Part shown: positions 44,322 through 52,740 of the stretch, in pieces
Layout of the letters: every line of letters starts with the position of its first letter
How positions within the stretch are numbered: the stretch's first letter is position 1
NCBI GenBank assembly: GCA_946553025.1
Contig: CAMNRM010000008.1
Location: forward strand, 1-64,000
Source: an uncultured Clostridium sp.
GTDB lineage: Bacteria; Bacillota; Clostridia; Lachnospirales; Lachnospiraceae
Length of the DNA stretch: 64,000 nt
Reading direction: 5' to 3'
Program-made: the position numbers and the translations under genes
Notes under the pieces: model-generated
The model's input: only the letters and a program-made list of their open reading frames with translations
The model's database searches: none
What the model was told of the DNA's origin: nothing

Positions 44322-46247
44322 ATGTATAGGGATGATGAAAATAAAGTAGAAGACAGGACAGAAGCAGAGTGGGAAGAAAAGAACGAAGAAGTACAGGGCT
44401 TAGCTTCGGAGGAAACAGAAAAGTCCGATGCAATGAATGCACCGGAACAGTCACCGGTGACGGCACAGGATAATTACACACAGGATAATTACAGCAGCAG
44501 TGTGCAGCCGTCGATAGATCAGAAACAGACACAGAATATTTACGGGAACGGGCAGCAGGGCGGATATGGAAATCATCCGTATACGAATCAGCAGTCCTCG
44601 TATAATCCTTCTTCGGGTAATCTTTCTTCGGGTTATGGCCGGCAAAATCCGGCAGGTTATCCGCAGCCGAATTCTGCAAACGGCTATCCGTCCGGAAACA
44701 CCGGTTATCAGCCGTCGGGGAATGGCGGTTATTCCTCACCGGGAAACACGGGCTGTCAGCCGTCGGGGAACAGTGGTTATTCTTCACCGGGAAACACGGG
44801 CTATCAGCCTTCAGGAAATACAGGTTATTCTTCACCGGGAAATGCGGGCTATCAGCCGTCGGGGCATAACGGCTATCATCCTTCAGGAAATGCGGGCTAT
44901 TCTTCGTCGGGAAATACCGGCTACCAGCCGTCAGGCAGCAGCAATTACGGGCGGCAGTATGCACCCTGGCAGCAGCCGCAGAACAGTTTTTCTTCGGATG
45001 CCAAAAAGCCACATGCCAAAAAGCCCGTCCCGCCGCTGGTGAAGAAGACCGCAGGGATTGTGGCGGCAGCGCTTCTCTTCGGCGTAATTGCCGGGACGAC
45101 GATGTCCGGGGTGCAGATGCTGACAAAGCAGTTAAATCCGGATACCGCGCAGGAACAGGTAAGCTTATCCCAGGCAGAAACACTTCCTGCGCCGCAGGAT
45201 TCTGCAAAGGATAATGCATCGCAGCTTATCGTGACCGGAACGAATGATGTATCGGCCATTGTCGAGCGTGCCATGCCTTCGGTGGTTGCGATTAACAGCG
45301 TTACGCAGAAGGAGATACAGAACTGGTTTGGACAGTCCCAGATTTATGAGGGCAGGGGTTCCGGTTCAGGTATTATTGTCGGGGAGAGCGACACGGAGCT
45401 TTTACTGGTGACGAATAAGCATGTTATTGAAGGGGCAAGCAGTTTAAGTGTCAGTTTCTGCGATAATGAGAGCGCAGATGCACATATTAAGGGAACCGAT
45501 TCGGAAAATGATCTGGCTGTCCTTGCGGTAAGCCTGGATCAGATTTCGGACGATACAAAAAGCAAAATTGCCAGTGCAACCCTTGGGGATTCGGATGCTT
45601 TAAAGGTAGGGCAGGGCGTTATCGCTATCGGAAATGCCTTAGGCTACGGGCAGTCCGTGACGGTGGGTTATATCAGTGCACTGGACCGTGAAGTGCATAC
45701 GGACGAACAGACTACCCGCAATCTTTTACAGACCGATGCGGCAATTAATCCGGGGAACAGCGGCGGGGCGCTTTTGAATATGCAGGGAGAACTTGTCGGC
45801 ATTAATTCTGCAAAGTATTCTTCGACCGATGTGGAAGGGATGGGCTATGCTATTCCTATCAGCAAGGTTAAAGACATTATCAATGAAATGATGACCATGA
45901 AAACCCGTGTGCAGATTGAGAAAGAGCGTCAGGGCTATCTGGGAATTCAGGGAACGGATATTGATGCCAATACTTCGAATCTTTACGGAATGCCTCAGGG
46001 CGTATTTGTCTATAAAATTGTGGAAGGCGGGGCGGCAGCGTCCTCTGACCTGAAAGAAAAGGATATTATCACAAAGTTTGACGGACAATCCGTAAAGTCC
46101 ATGGCAGAGTTAAAGGATATGCTGATTTACTATGCCGGCGGCGACAGTATCGAACTTACCGTGCAGTCCTTAAAAGACGGAGAGTATGTGGAACGCCAGG
46201 TAACGATTACCCTGGGAACCCGTCCGCGGGAAGAAAATATAAATTAA
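44322..46247 (+). CDS. HtrA/DegP-like S1C serine protease with PDZ domain and N-terminal low-complexity repeats
   Basis: LLVTNKHVIEGA, NDLAVLAVS, TDAAINPGNSGGALLNMQGELVGIN; PDZ GVFVYKIVEGGAAASSDLKEKDIITKFDGQSVKS. Confidence 0.95.
   Translation: MYRDDENKVEDRTEAEWEEKNEEVQGLASEETEKSDAMNAPEQSPVTAQDNYTQDNYSSSVQPSIDQKQTQNIYGNGQQGGYGNHPYTNQQSSYNPSSGNLSSGYGRQNPAGYPQPNSANGYPSGNTGYQPSGNGGYSSPGNTGCQPSGNSGYSSPGNTGYQPSGNTGYSSPGNAGYQPSGHNGYHPSGNAGYSSSGNTGYQPSGSSNYGRQYAPWQQPQNSFSSDAKKPHAKKPVPPLVKKTAGIVAAALLFGVIAGTTMSGVQMLTKQLNPDTAQEQVSLSQAETLPAPQDSAKDNASQLIVTGTNDVSAIVERAMPSVVAINSVTQKEIQNWFGQSQIYEGRGSGSGIIVGESDTELLLVTNKHVIEGASSLSVSFCDNESADAHIKGTDSENDLAVLAVSLDQISDDTKSKIASATLGDSDALKVGQGVIAIGNALGYGQSVTVGYISALDREVHTDEQTTRNLLQTDAAINPGNSGGALLNMQGELVGINSAKYSSTDVEGMGYAIPISKVKDIINEMMTMKTRVQIEKERQGYLGIQGTDIDANTSNLYGMPQGVFVYKIVEGGAAASSDLKEKDIITKFDGQSVKSMAELKDMLIYYAGGDSIELTVQSLKDGEYVERQVTITLGTRPREENIN
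44690..44940 (+). repeat. 24/48-nt coding tandem repeat in HtrA-like N-terminus
   Basis: Alternating 8-aa half-units GNTGYQPS / GNTGYSSP. Confidence 0.9.
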
Positions 46248-46257
46248 GTATTGTAAA

Positions 46258-46287
46258 AAGGGTTCGGCGGGCCGGACTCTTTTTTCG
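46258..46287 (+). terminator. Intrinsic terminator after HtrA-like gene
   Basis: gggttcggcgggccggactctttttt (GU-containing stem plus T-run). Confidence 0.6.
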
Positions 46288-46420
46288 TGGGTATTGCCTT
46301 GTATTCCTGGTCAAAATCTTTTATAATAGACGCATTGGATGAAAAAGAACCTGAATGGGTGTCGTGAACACAGGTAAGCGGCAGCCCTGAACGAAACAAA
46401 AAGGAAGGAAAGCAGATAAA

Positions 46421-47824
46421 GTGGAAGAGAAAAAGACAGAAGCAGCGACAATCGAAGAAGAAAAACAGGAAGGCACAGAGGATGATGGCAGCTATGAGAA
46501 GGTCTGCTATATCTGCCGCCGGCCGGAGAGCAAAGCCGGGCCGATGGTTTCCATGCCGGGAGGAATCTCCATGTGCAATTCCTGTATGCAGAAGGCATTT
46601 GATGCCATTAACCAGAACGGGCTGGATTTTAGCAAGCTTTCCAGTATGCCTTTCTTAAATCTGAATTACGGCGATATCAGCAGTCTAATGCAGCCGGATG
46701 CGGCGGTTCCGAAGAAGCAGAAGATTAAGAAAAAATCGGAAGCGAAAAAAACCTATGTACTTAAGGATATCCCCGCGCCCCATGTGATTAAGCAGAGGCT
46801 GGATGAGTATGTGATTGGTCAGGATAAGGCGAAAAAGGTGATGGCGGTTGCTGTTTATAATCATTATAAAAGGGCGCTTTTAGGGGAGCAGAAGGGGGTT
46901 TTGGAGGATGTAACCATAGAAAAATCCAATATCCTGATGCTCGGCCCTACCGGAAGCGGCAAGACCTATATGGTAAAGACCCTGGCAAGGCTTCTCGATG
47001 TGCCGCTGGCCATTGCCGATGCGACCTCTCTTACCGAAGCCGGCTACATCGGCGACGATATCGAAAGTGTGGTCAGCAAGCTCCTGGCGGCTGCGGGAAA
47101 TGATGTGGAGAGAGCCGAGAGAGGGATTATTTTTATCGACGAGATTGACAAGATTGCCAAAAAGCAGCAGACGAATGCCCGGGACGTCAGCGGGGAGTCG
47201 GTGCAGCAGGAGCTGTTAAAGCTTTTGGAAGGCAGCATCGTGGAAGTTCCTGTGGGCTCAAACCAGAAAAATGCCATGACACCCATGGCGACAGTGAATA
47301 CGGAAAATATTTTATTTATCTGCGGCGGGGCATTTCCTGAACTGGAAAATATCGTTAAAGAGAGGCTGAGCTGCCGTTCCTTTATGGGATTTAACGGCGA
47401 ATTAAAAGACCGGTTTGATCAGGATAAAGATTTACTGGGGAAGACGACGAATGAGGATCTGCGCAAATTCGGCATGATTCCGGAGTTTTTGGGAAGACTT
47501 CCGGTGATGGTTTCTTTAAGCGGTCTGGATCATCCGCTGATGAAGAGAATCTTAACCGAGCCGAAGAATGCGATTTTAAAGCAGTATGAAAAACTCCTGG
47601 CTTACGATGAAGTGAAGCTGGTTTTTGAAGATGAGGCGCTGGACTGGATTGCCGAGCAGGCTCTGGGAAAGGAAACAGGAGCAAGGGCGCTTCGGGCAAT
47701 TATCGAAGAATTTATGCTGGATATTATGTTTGAAATTCCCAAGGACGCCAATATCGGCAAGGTGATTATCACACGGCCCTACCTGGAAAAACGAGGCGGG
47801 CCGAGGATTGAGATGCGGGGGTAG
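46421..47824 (+). CDS. clpX: ClpX-family AAA+ unfoldase with divergent zinc finger
   Basis: VCYICRRPES...MCNSC zinc finger; NILMLGPTGSGKTYMVKTLARLLDVPLAIADATSLTEAGYIGDDIESVVSKLL; RDVSGESVQQELLKLLEG; start GTG. Confidence 0.9.
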   Translation: MEEKKTEAATIEEEKQEGTEDDGSYEKVCYICRRPESKAGPMVSMPGGISMCNSCMQKAFDAINQNGLDFSKLSSMPFLNLNYGDISSLMQPDAAVPKKQKIKKKSEAKKTYVLKDIPAPHVIKQRLDEYVIGQDKAKKVMAVAVYNHYKRALLGEQKGVLEDVTIEKSNILMLGPTGSGKTYMVKTLARLLDVPLAIADATSLTEAGYIGDDIESVVSKLLAAAGNDVERAERGIIFIDEIDKIAKKQQTNARDVSGESVQQELLKLLEGSIVEVPVGSNQKNAMTPMATVNTENILFICGGAFPELENIVKERLSCRSFMGFNGELKDRFDQDKDLLGKTTNEDLRKFGMIPEFLGRLPVMVSLSGLDHPLMKRILTEPKNAILKQYEKLLAYDEVKLVFEDEALDWIAEQALGKETGARALRAIIEEFMLDIMFEIPKDANIGKVIITRPYLEKRGGPRIEMRG

Positions 47825-47827
47825 TTG

Positions 47828-49585
47828 TTATTCCCTCAGATCCAAAAAGGACTGATAGAGGTCTAAGGTGCCGTAGCCGAATTCCCTGTTCGGGTACTCA
47901 TAGCCAGGCGTCCTTTTGGCACCGCGAACCAGGTAGCCGCGGACGGAAGAGGTACTCATGGTCATATCATTTCCGGCGACTAAACCCCAGGATAAGAGGT
48001 TGGCGACAGCTCCGGCGGCGTGGGCGGCGGATACGGAGGAGCCGCTTTTCCTGGTCATGGGCAGTTCTTCCGTGTTCGCGGGAACCGGGGGTACGGTAGG
48101 GCCGTAGACGTTTACGCCGGGTGCGGCAAGATCGGGTTTAATCTGCTCGTTTATGGTAAATCCCCGGCTGGAATGAAGGTAGATGCTTCCATCGACATGG
48201 TTGTAGGCGCTTATGGTTAAGGGGAAGCGCGCATTGCCGGGGTTGGTAATGGTGGTGTCCGGGTTGGGACGCAGGAAGATGGTTTCGGGTTTGCAGAAGC
48301 TTTCTACGGGAAGCCACATATGGTAGCGCCCGTTTAAGTATAAGGAGTTATAGACCCGGATGCGCCAGACGCCGGCGGTGGGGTTTTCAAAGCGGAAAAA
48401 GATCAGCTGCCTTCCGGAGCCGGATTCATTGGGGAGGTAGTTGATGGTAATGATCGTCGGCTCCAACAGGAAGCTAATCTTTGTTTCACGCCCCAGGGTC
48501 AAGGGAATCCGGCTGATGATTTCACCGCTGGGGGAGATAAAACCGACGGTGTAGAGATCGGTGATATTCGACCAGAATTCGGTTACAAATCCGCGCTCTC
48601 CCTCGGCTACCCGGATTTCCACATCTTCGGAGTTCTGTCCGCTGGGGAGGTTTCCCAGATAGTGATGGGAGAGTCCGGTTTCATTTCCTCCGGCAATAAT
48701 GTTAATGGTGCCGATGGACTGGCTGGAAGCCTGTAAGATCTGGCCTAAAGGCGTGGTGCCCTCATGGCTTCCGCTGTTGCTTCCTAAGGATATGCACAGG
48801 GCCAGGGGCATGTGCAGGCGGTGGGCGAGTTCGGTGAGATAGCGGACTCCCGTCATAATATCATTTTCCTGATAAGCAGAGGCATCCTCCTGAATTAAGA
48901 AGAAATCCCGGAGATATTTTTTTGCAGGTTTAAGTTTAACCATGCCGATGGCGGCTTTTGGCGCAGCCCCGATAAAATCACCCGACGGCGACTGACCTCC
49001 GGCAGCAATCCCCGCCATAAAGGTTCCGTGGCCTTCAGCATCAATGGAGGGGACGATGTCCAGCGGGCGATCCGAGCGGAGTGCTTCGTTGATCTGGCGG
49101 GAAGTAAAGGCTGTCCCGTACAAAACTTCGATTGTATCCTCCCGGCTGCCTTTCGATGCAGAAGCAGGCTGTGAAGGGTCGGCAGAAAGGGTCTGGTCCC
49201 AGATACCGGCGATCCTTGTGGTTCCGTCCAAATTTTTAAATAAGGGGTTCTGGTAGTCGATGCCGGTGTCAATCAGGCCGATGAGCACGCCCTCCCCCCG
49301 GTTATTTAAGGCAGGCTGCTGGAAAATCGGAAGTATGCCGGCCGCCTCCATGCTGGATGTGTCCAGGAGGGTGTAAAGCTTGGGAATAGAGTAATAGTAG
49401 TAGGTGACCAGAGATAAGGGCGGGATGGACGCCAAAGGAAAGTAAAGGATTTCATATTCCCGGGAAGCGCTTTCGTGGCAGAGGATGTAGTTTTCTAGCT
49501 GATCCATGCTGGTATAGGCGCTGCTGCTGCGGTAGATAAAATCGGCAACTTCTTCGCTTGCAGGGTTAATCGAACAAGAGGGCAT
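47828..49585 (-). CDS. S8 (subtilisin/Csp-like) serine peptidase
   Basis: VLIGLIDTGIDYQNPLF (D), EGHGTFMAGIAAG (H), RKSGSSVSAAHAAGAVANLL (S); start moved to MPSCSINPASEE. Confidence 0.9.
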   Translation of the reverse strand: MPSCSINPASEEVADFIYRSSSAYTSMDQLENYILCHESASREYEILYFPLASIPPLSLVTYYYYSIPKLYTLLDTSSMEAAGILPIFQQPALNNRGEGVLIGLIDTGIDYQNPLFKNLDGTTRIAGIWDQTLSADPSQPASASKGSREDTIEVLYGTAFTSRQINEALRSDRPLDIVPSIDAEGHGTFMAGIAAGGQSPSGDFIGAAPKAAIGMVKLKPAKKYLRDFFLIQEDASAYQENDIMTGVRYLTELAHRLHMPLALCISLGSNSGSHEGTTPLGQILQASSQSIGTINIIAGGNETGLSHHYLGNLPSGQNSEDVEIRVAEGERGFVTEFWSNITDLYTVGFISPSGEIISRIPLTLGRETKISFLLEPTIITINYLPNESGSGRQLIFFRFENPTAGVWRIRVYNSLYLNGRYHMWLPVESFCKPETIFLRPNPDTTITNPGNARFPLTISAYNHVDGSIYLHSSRGFTINEQIKPDLAAPGVNVYGPTVPPVPANTEELPMTRKSGSSVSAAHAAGAVANLLSWGLVAGNDMTMSTSSVRGYLVRGAKRTPGYEYPNREFGYGTLDLYQSFLDLRE

Positions 49586-49733
49586 AGATAGAACCTCAGC
49601 ATTTTGCTGTTTTTTCAATATATGCCCATTTTGGAAAAAAATTCCCTTTACGCCGGGGCAGAAAAAGGGTAAAATATAACATAAGAAAAAAGGAAAGTGA
49701 TCCAAAGAAAGTAAGGATGAAGGAGGTAGCAGC

Positions 49734-50219
49734 ATGGGTTTGATTTTGTTGATGTTTCTGATTGCCGGGATAGACCTCTGTATTAAAGCGGAGATTGAAG
49801 CCAGGGACAGCAGTGAGTTTCCCAAACCGCTTGCGATAGCTAAGGGGAAGATTGTTCTGCACAAGAGCCATAATACGGGTTTGCCCTTTGAGGTGTTAAA
49901 GAACTATCCGGATGTGGTGAAAAAACTTCCGATGTTTGTTTTTTCCGGATTATCGGGAATTTTCGGTTTTTTACTGCCGAAGAAAGGCTTCTGGGCGGAA
50001 AAGATTGCCCTGGCCCTGACCCTTGGCGGTGCGTTCAGCAATCTTTTTGACCGCTGTACGCGAAATTATGTGGTGGATTACTTCAGCATTGAGGTAAAGG
50101 GAATTAAAAAGATTATCTTTAATTTGGGCGATATCTGCATTTTCCTCGGAGCCATCATTATGGTGGTCAGCCAGATTGTGCGCGAGATTGCGTGGAGGAT
50201 GAAAAAAAAGAAGGCGTGA
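49734..50219 (+). CDS. Signal peptidase II-like protein (divergent LspA)
   Basis: LGGAFSNLFDRCTRNYVVDYF and FNLGDICIFLGAIIM keep the aspartate-containing LspA motifs. Confidence 0.75.
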   Translation: MGLILLMFLIAGIDLCIKAEIEARDSSEFPKPLAIAKGKIVLHKSHNTGLPFEVLKNYPDVVKKLPMFVFSGLSGIFGFLLPKKGFWAEKIALALTLGGAFSNLFDRCTRNYVVDYFSIEVKGIKKIIFNLGDICIFLGAIIMVVSQIVREIAWRMKKKKA

Positions 50220-50314
50220 CGCGGGAGAGAATGTTGTTTTCGATAAAGGAACAGAAAAAGAAACCGAAAAAGAAACTTAAAATACCAAAAAAGAAGATAA
50301 AAAGGGCATAAAAA

Positions 50315-50347
50315 GGAGCGGCGTCAGAAAAAGCGCCGCTCCTTCCC
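50315..50347 (+). terminator. Intrinsic terminator
   Basis: ggagcggcg...cgccgctcc followed by ttcccctt. Confidence 0.6.
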
Positions 50348-50443
50348 CTTGACAGAAAGCGGATCGTGTAGTAAAATCACCAGTAAAAATCTGCATTTTA
50401 TCAGGGGTTCCCGGTAAAGTGAATCAAAAGGAGTGGTTATTTT

Positions 50444-51760
50444 ATGGCCCCGTCGGGCGACGCGATCATACGATTGTGTATTTTATTTATTCTTTTAATG
50501 TTATCGGCATTCTTTTCTTCGGCAGAAACAGCTCTTACGATGGTCAATAAGATCCGTATGCGTACCCTGGCTGAAAACGGGCACAGGCAGGCAGAACTGG
50601 TGATTAAAATTGTAGAAGATCAGGGTAAGATGCTGAGTGCTATCTTAATCGGTAATAACGTGGTAAACCTGTATGCCTCTTCTCTGGCAACGATGCTGGC
50701 AACGGATCTTTTCGGGAGCCGGGCCGTGGGGGCAGCCACTGGAATATTAACCTTGCTGATTCTGGTATTTGGGGAAATTACGCCCAAGACCGTTTCTACC
50801 CTGTCTTCTGAAACGATTTCTCTGAAATATGCACCGTTTATCTATACGCTGATGTGGGTTTTGACACCGGTGATTTTTCTGGTGAATCAGCTTTCGATGC
50901 TGGTGCTCCGCCTTCTGCGTGTGGACCCGAACAAGAAACCTGAGTCCATCACGGAAGATGAGCTGCGTACCATCGTGGAAGTCAGCCACGAAGAAGGCGT
51001 GATTCAGATGGAAGAAAAAAAGATGATCACCAATGTGTTTGATTTTGGTGAAAATCTTGCCAAGGATATTATGGTTCCCCGCATTGATATGACCTTTATC
51101 AATGTCGATGCAACCTACGATGAACTTTTAGAAACCTTCCGCGAGGAGAAATACACCCGTTTCCCGGTTTATGAAGAGTCCACGGACAATGTTATCGGGA
51201 TTATCAATGTAAAGGATCTTCTTTTGCTGGAAGGAAAGGAAAATTTTTCCATCCGGGATTTTTTGCGTCAGCCCTTATATACGTATGAGTTTAAGAAGGC
51301 CGCCGAACTGATGGTGGAGATGCGCAAGACCCTGAATAATATCGTAATTGTCTTAGACGAGTACGGTGCGACGGCAGGACTTATCACCTTAGAAGATATG
51401 CTGGAAGAAATCGTCGGCGAGATCCGGGATGAGTACGACGAAGACGAAGAAGAAAGCGTCGTCGAAATCGAGCCGGGGCAGTACAGGGTGAATGCATCCT
51501 TAAAGCTGGACGATTTAAATGAATATTTAAACCTTAAGCTGGAATCGGAGGATTATGATTCCCTGGGCGGCCTGGTTATCGGGCTTTTGGATCATCTTCC
51601 GGAGGAAGGCGAGGAAGTAACGCATAAAGGGCTTCGGATGGTCGTGGAGCACATGGACAAGAACCGGATTGAAACCATTCTTTTGTATCTTTTAGAAGAG
51701 GATGAAGAGGGCGGGGAGCAGGAAGAGGAAGCAGTGGAGGAAGAGGCAAAAAGGGCATAG
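50444..51760 (+). CDS. CNNM/CBS-pair/CorC-HlyC domain membrane protein
   Basis: LMLSAFFSSAETALTMVNKIRMRTL; MVPRIDMTFINVDATYDELLE; VLDEYGATAGLITLEDMLEEIVGEIRDEYD. Confidence 0.95.
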   Translation: MAPSGDAIIRLCILFILLMLSAFFSSAETALTMVNKIRMRTLAENGHRQAELVIKIVEDQGKMLSAILIGNNVVNLYASSLATMLATDLFGSRAVGAATGILTLLILVFGEITPKTVSTLSSETISLKYAPFIYTLMWVLTPVIFLVNQLSMLVLRLLRVDPNKKPESITEDELRTIVEVSHEEGVIQMEEKKMITNVFDFGENLAKDIMVPRIDMTFINVDATYDELLETFREEKYTRFPVYEESTDNVIGIINVKDLLLLEGKENFSIRDFLRQPLYTYEFKKAAELMVEMRKTLNNIVIVLDEYGATAGLITLEDMLEEIVGEIRDEYDEDEEESVVEIEPGQYRVNASLKLDDLNEYLNLKLESEDYDSLGGLVIGLLDHLPEEGEEVTHKGLRMVVEHMDKNRIETILLYLLEEDEEGGEQEEEAVEEEAKRA

Positions 51761-51761
51761 G

Positions 51762-51779
51762 GTTACTGTGGACAGTGAC
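51762..51779. repeat. Short dyad variant (gttactgtggacagtgac)
   Basis: Near-perfect 18-bp palindrome carrying the arms of the dispersed repeat. Confidence 0.45.
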
Positions 51780-51794
51780 GGCGCAGGTTTTTGC

Positions 51795-52145
51795 CTACGC
51801 CATCCCTCCGACCATGCCGCTGACCATACAGATACCCAAAACCGTGATAAGCTTCTGGGTATCATTTCCCAGACCGCTGTTTAACAGTATGGACATGGCA
51901 AAAAGAACCGCAAAGTAAAGCAGGCCCGAAGCCAGGCCCCAGAAAAACCGGCGGGTTTTCATCCCCTTTCCGGCAAGCAGCCCTCCCAGAAAGCAGCTAA
52001 GTGCGTAAATGCCGTAGACGGCTCCGGAAACCCTGGAAGGGGAAAGCTTAAACTGAAACAGCCCAAAGGCCAGTCCGGTGAGCAGCAGGGCGCTTAACAG
52101 GTAGGAAAAGAATAAAGAGCGGGTTAATACCTTAAGAATTCGCAT
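51795..52145 (-). CDS. TIGR04086-like four-TM membrane protein
   Basis: FSYLLSALLLTGLAFGLFQFKLSPSRVSGAVYGIYALSCFLGGLLAGKGMKTRRFFWGL. Confidence 0.75.
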   Translation of the reverse strand: MRILKVLTRSLFFSYLLSALLLTGLAFGLFQFKLSPSRVSGAVYGIYALSCFLGGLLAGKGMKTRRFFWGLASGLLYFAVLFAMSILLNSGLGNDTQKLITVLGICMVSGMVGGMA

Positions 52146-52220
52146 TGCATTTCCTCATCTTAACATTTAGTCCATCTTATGCGGTTAGTCCGGAAGATAT
52201 GTAAGCTTTTCCCGTCACCC

Positions 52221-52246
52221 GCTGCTGTGAATATGTGAACGGTAAT
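52221..52246. repeat. Copy of dispersed dyad repeat (gctgctgtgaatatgtgaacggtaat)
   Basis: Same 26-nt frame as copy A. Confidence 0.6.
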
Positions 52247-52314
52247 TTTGGGCCGCATTTGCCGGGGGCGGGTAATTTGGCGGTCAATTTGCCGGGAGCA
52301 AGGCGGAAAAATAC

Positions 52315-52343
52315 TTGCGAACTCCCAGGACATATGATATAAT
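52315..52343 (+). promoter_or_regulatory. Sigma-A type promoter for SCIFF precursor
   Basis: TTGCGA-17 bp-TATAAT upstream of 52391. Confidence 0.7.
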
Positions 52344-52390
52344 CGCAAGGAACTTTAGCGAAATTTTATAGAAACCAGGAGGCGAGCAAG

Positions 52391-52537
52391 ATGAAGCACG
52401 TTAAAACATTAAATGCAAATACTTTAAAGGACACCATGAAAAAGGGCGGCTGCGGCGAGTGCCAGACTTCCTGTCAGTCCGCATGTAAGACTTCCTGCAC
52501 CGTAGGAAACCAGAGCTGTGAGAACCGCAGCCGTTAG
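52391..52537 (+). CDS. scfA: SCIFF-type ranthipeptide precursor (six cysteines in forty-five)
   Basis: Translated directly: MKHVKTLNANTLKDTMKKGGCGECQTSCQSACKTSCTVGNQSCENRSR; six Cys; RBS aggagg; radical SAM maturase downstream; absent from ORF track because of length. Confidence 0.95.
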   Translation: MKHVKTLNANTLKDTMKKGGCGECQTSCQSACKTSCTVGNQSCENRSR

Positions 52538-52607
52538 ATCGTGCCGGAAGTTTCAGGTTTTTTGACTGTTTTGTGCAGGCAGAAAGCCTGGTATGGATGT
52601 AGCGCTA

Positions 52608-52640
52608 ACCCCTACGGTCGATGGGCTTGTAGGGGTCTTT
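52608..52640 (+). terminator. Terminator/attenuator hairpin between SCIFF peptide and maturase genes
   Basis: acccctac...gtaggggt followed by ctttt. Confidence 0.65.
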
Positions 52641-52740
52641 TCGTTGCTGTTTGCTTAAGTCCGGACATCTGCGGTGCTGACTGCGGGATGAACCGGGCCG
52701 ACCGGCAGAAATTCCAAAAAGAGAAAGACGAGGATAGTTT

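Noticed and set aside
44690-44940. Possible non-coding tandem repeat/CRISPR
   Set aside because: Reads cleanly as 8-aa half-repeats in frame with the HtrA-like ORF.
44320-45219. 299-aa minus-strand ORF
   Set aside because: Antisense shadow of the HtrA N-terminal repeats; low-complexity composition explained by the coding strand.
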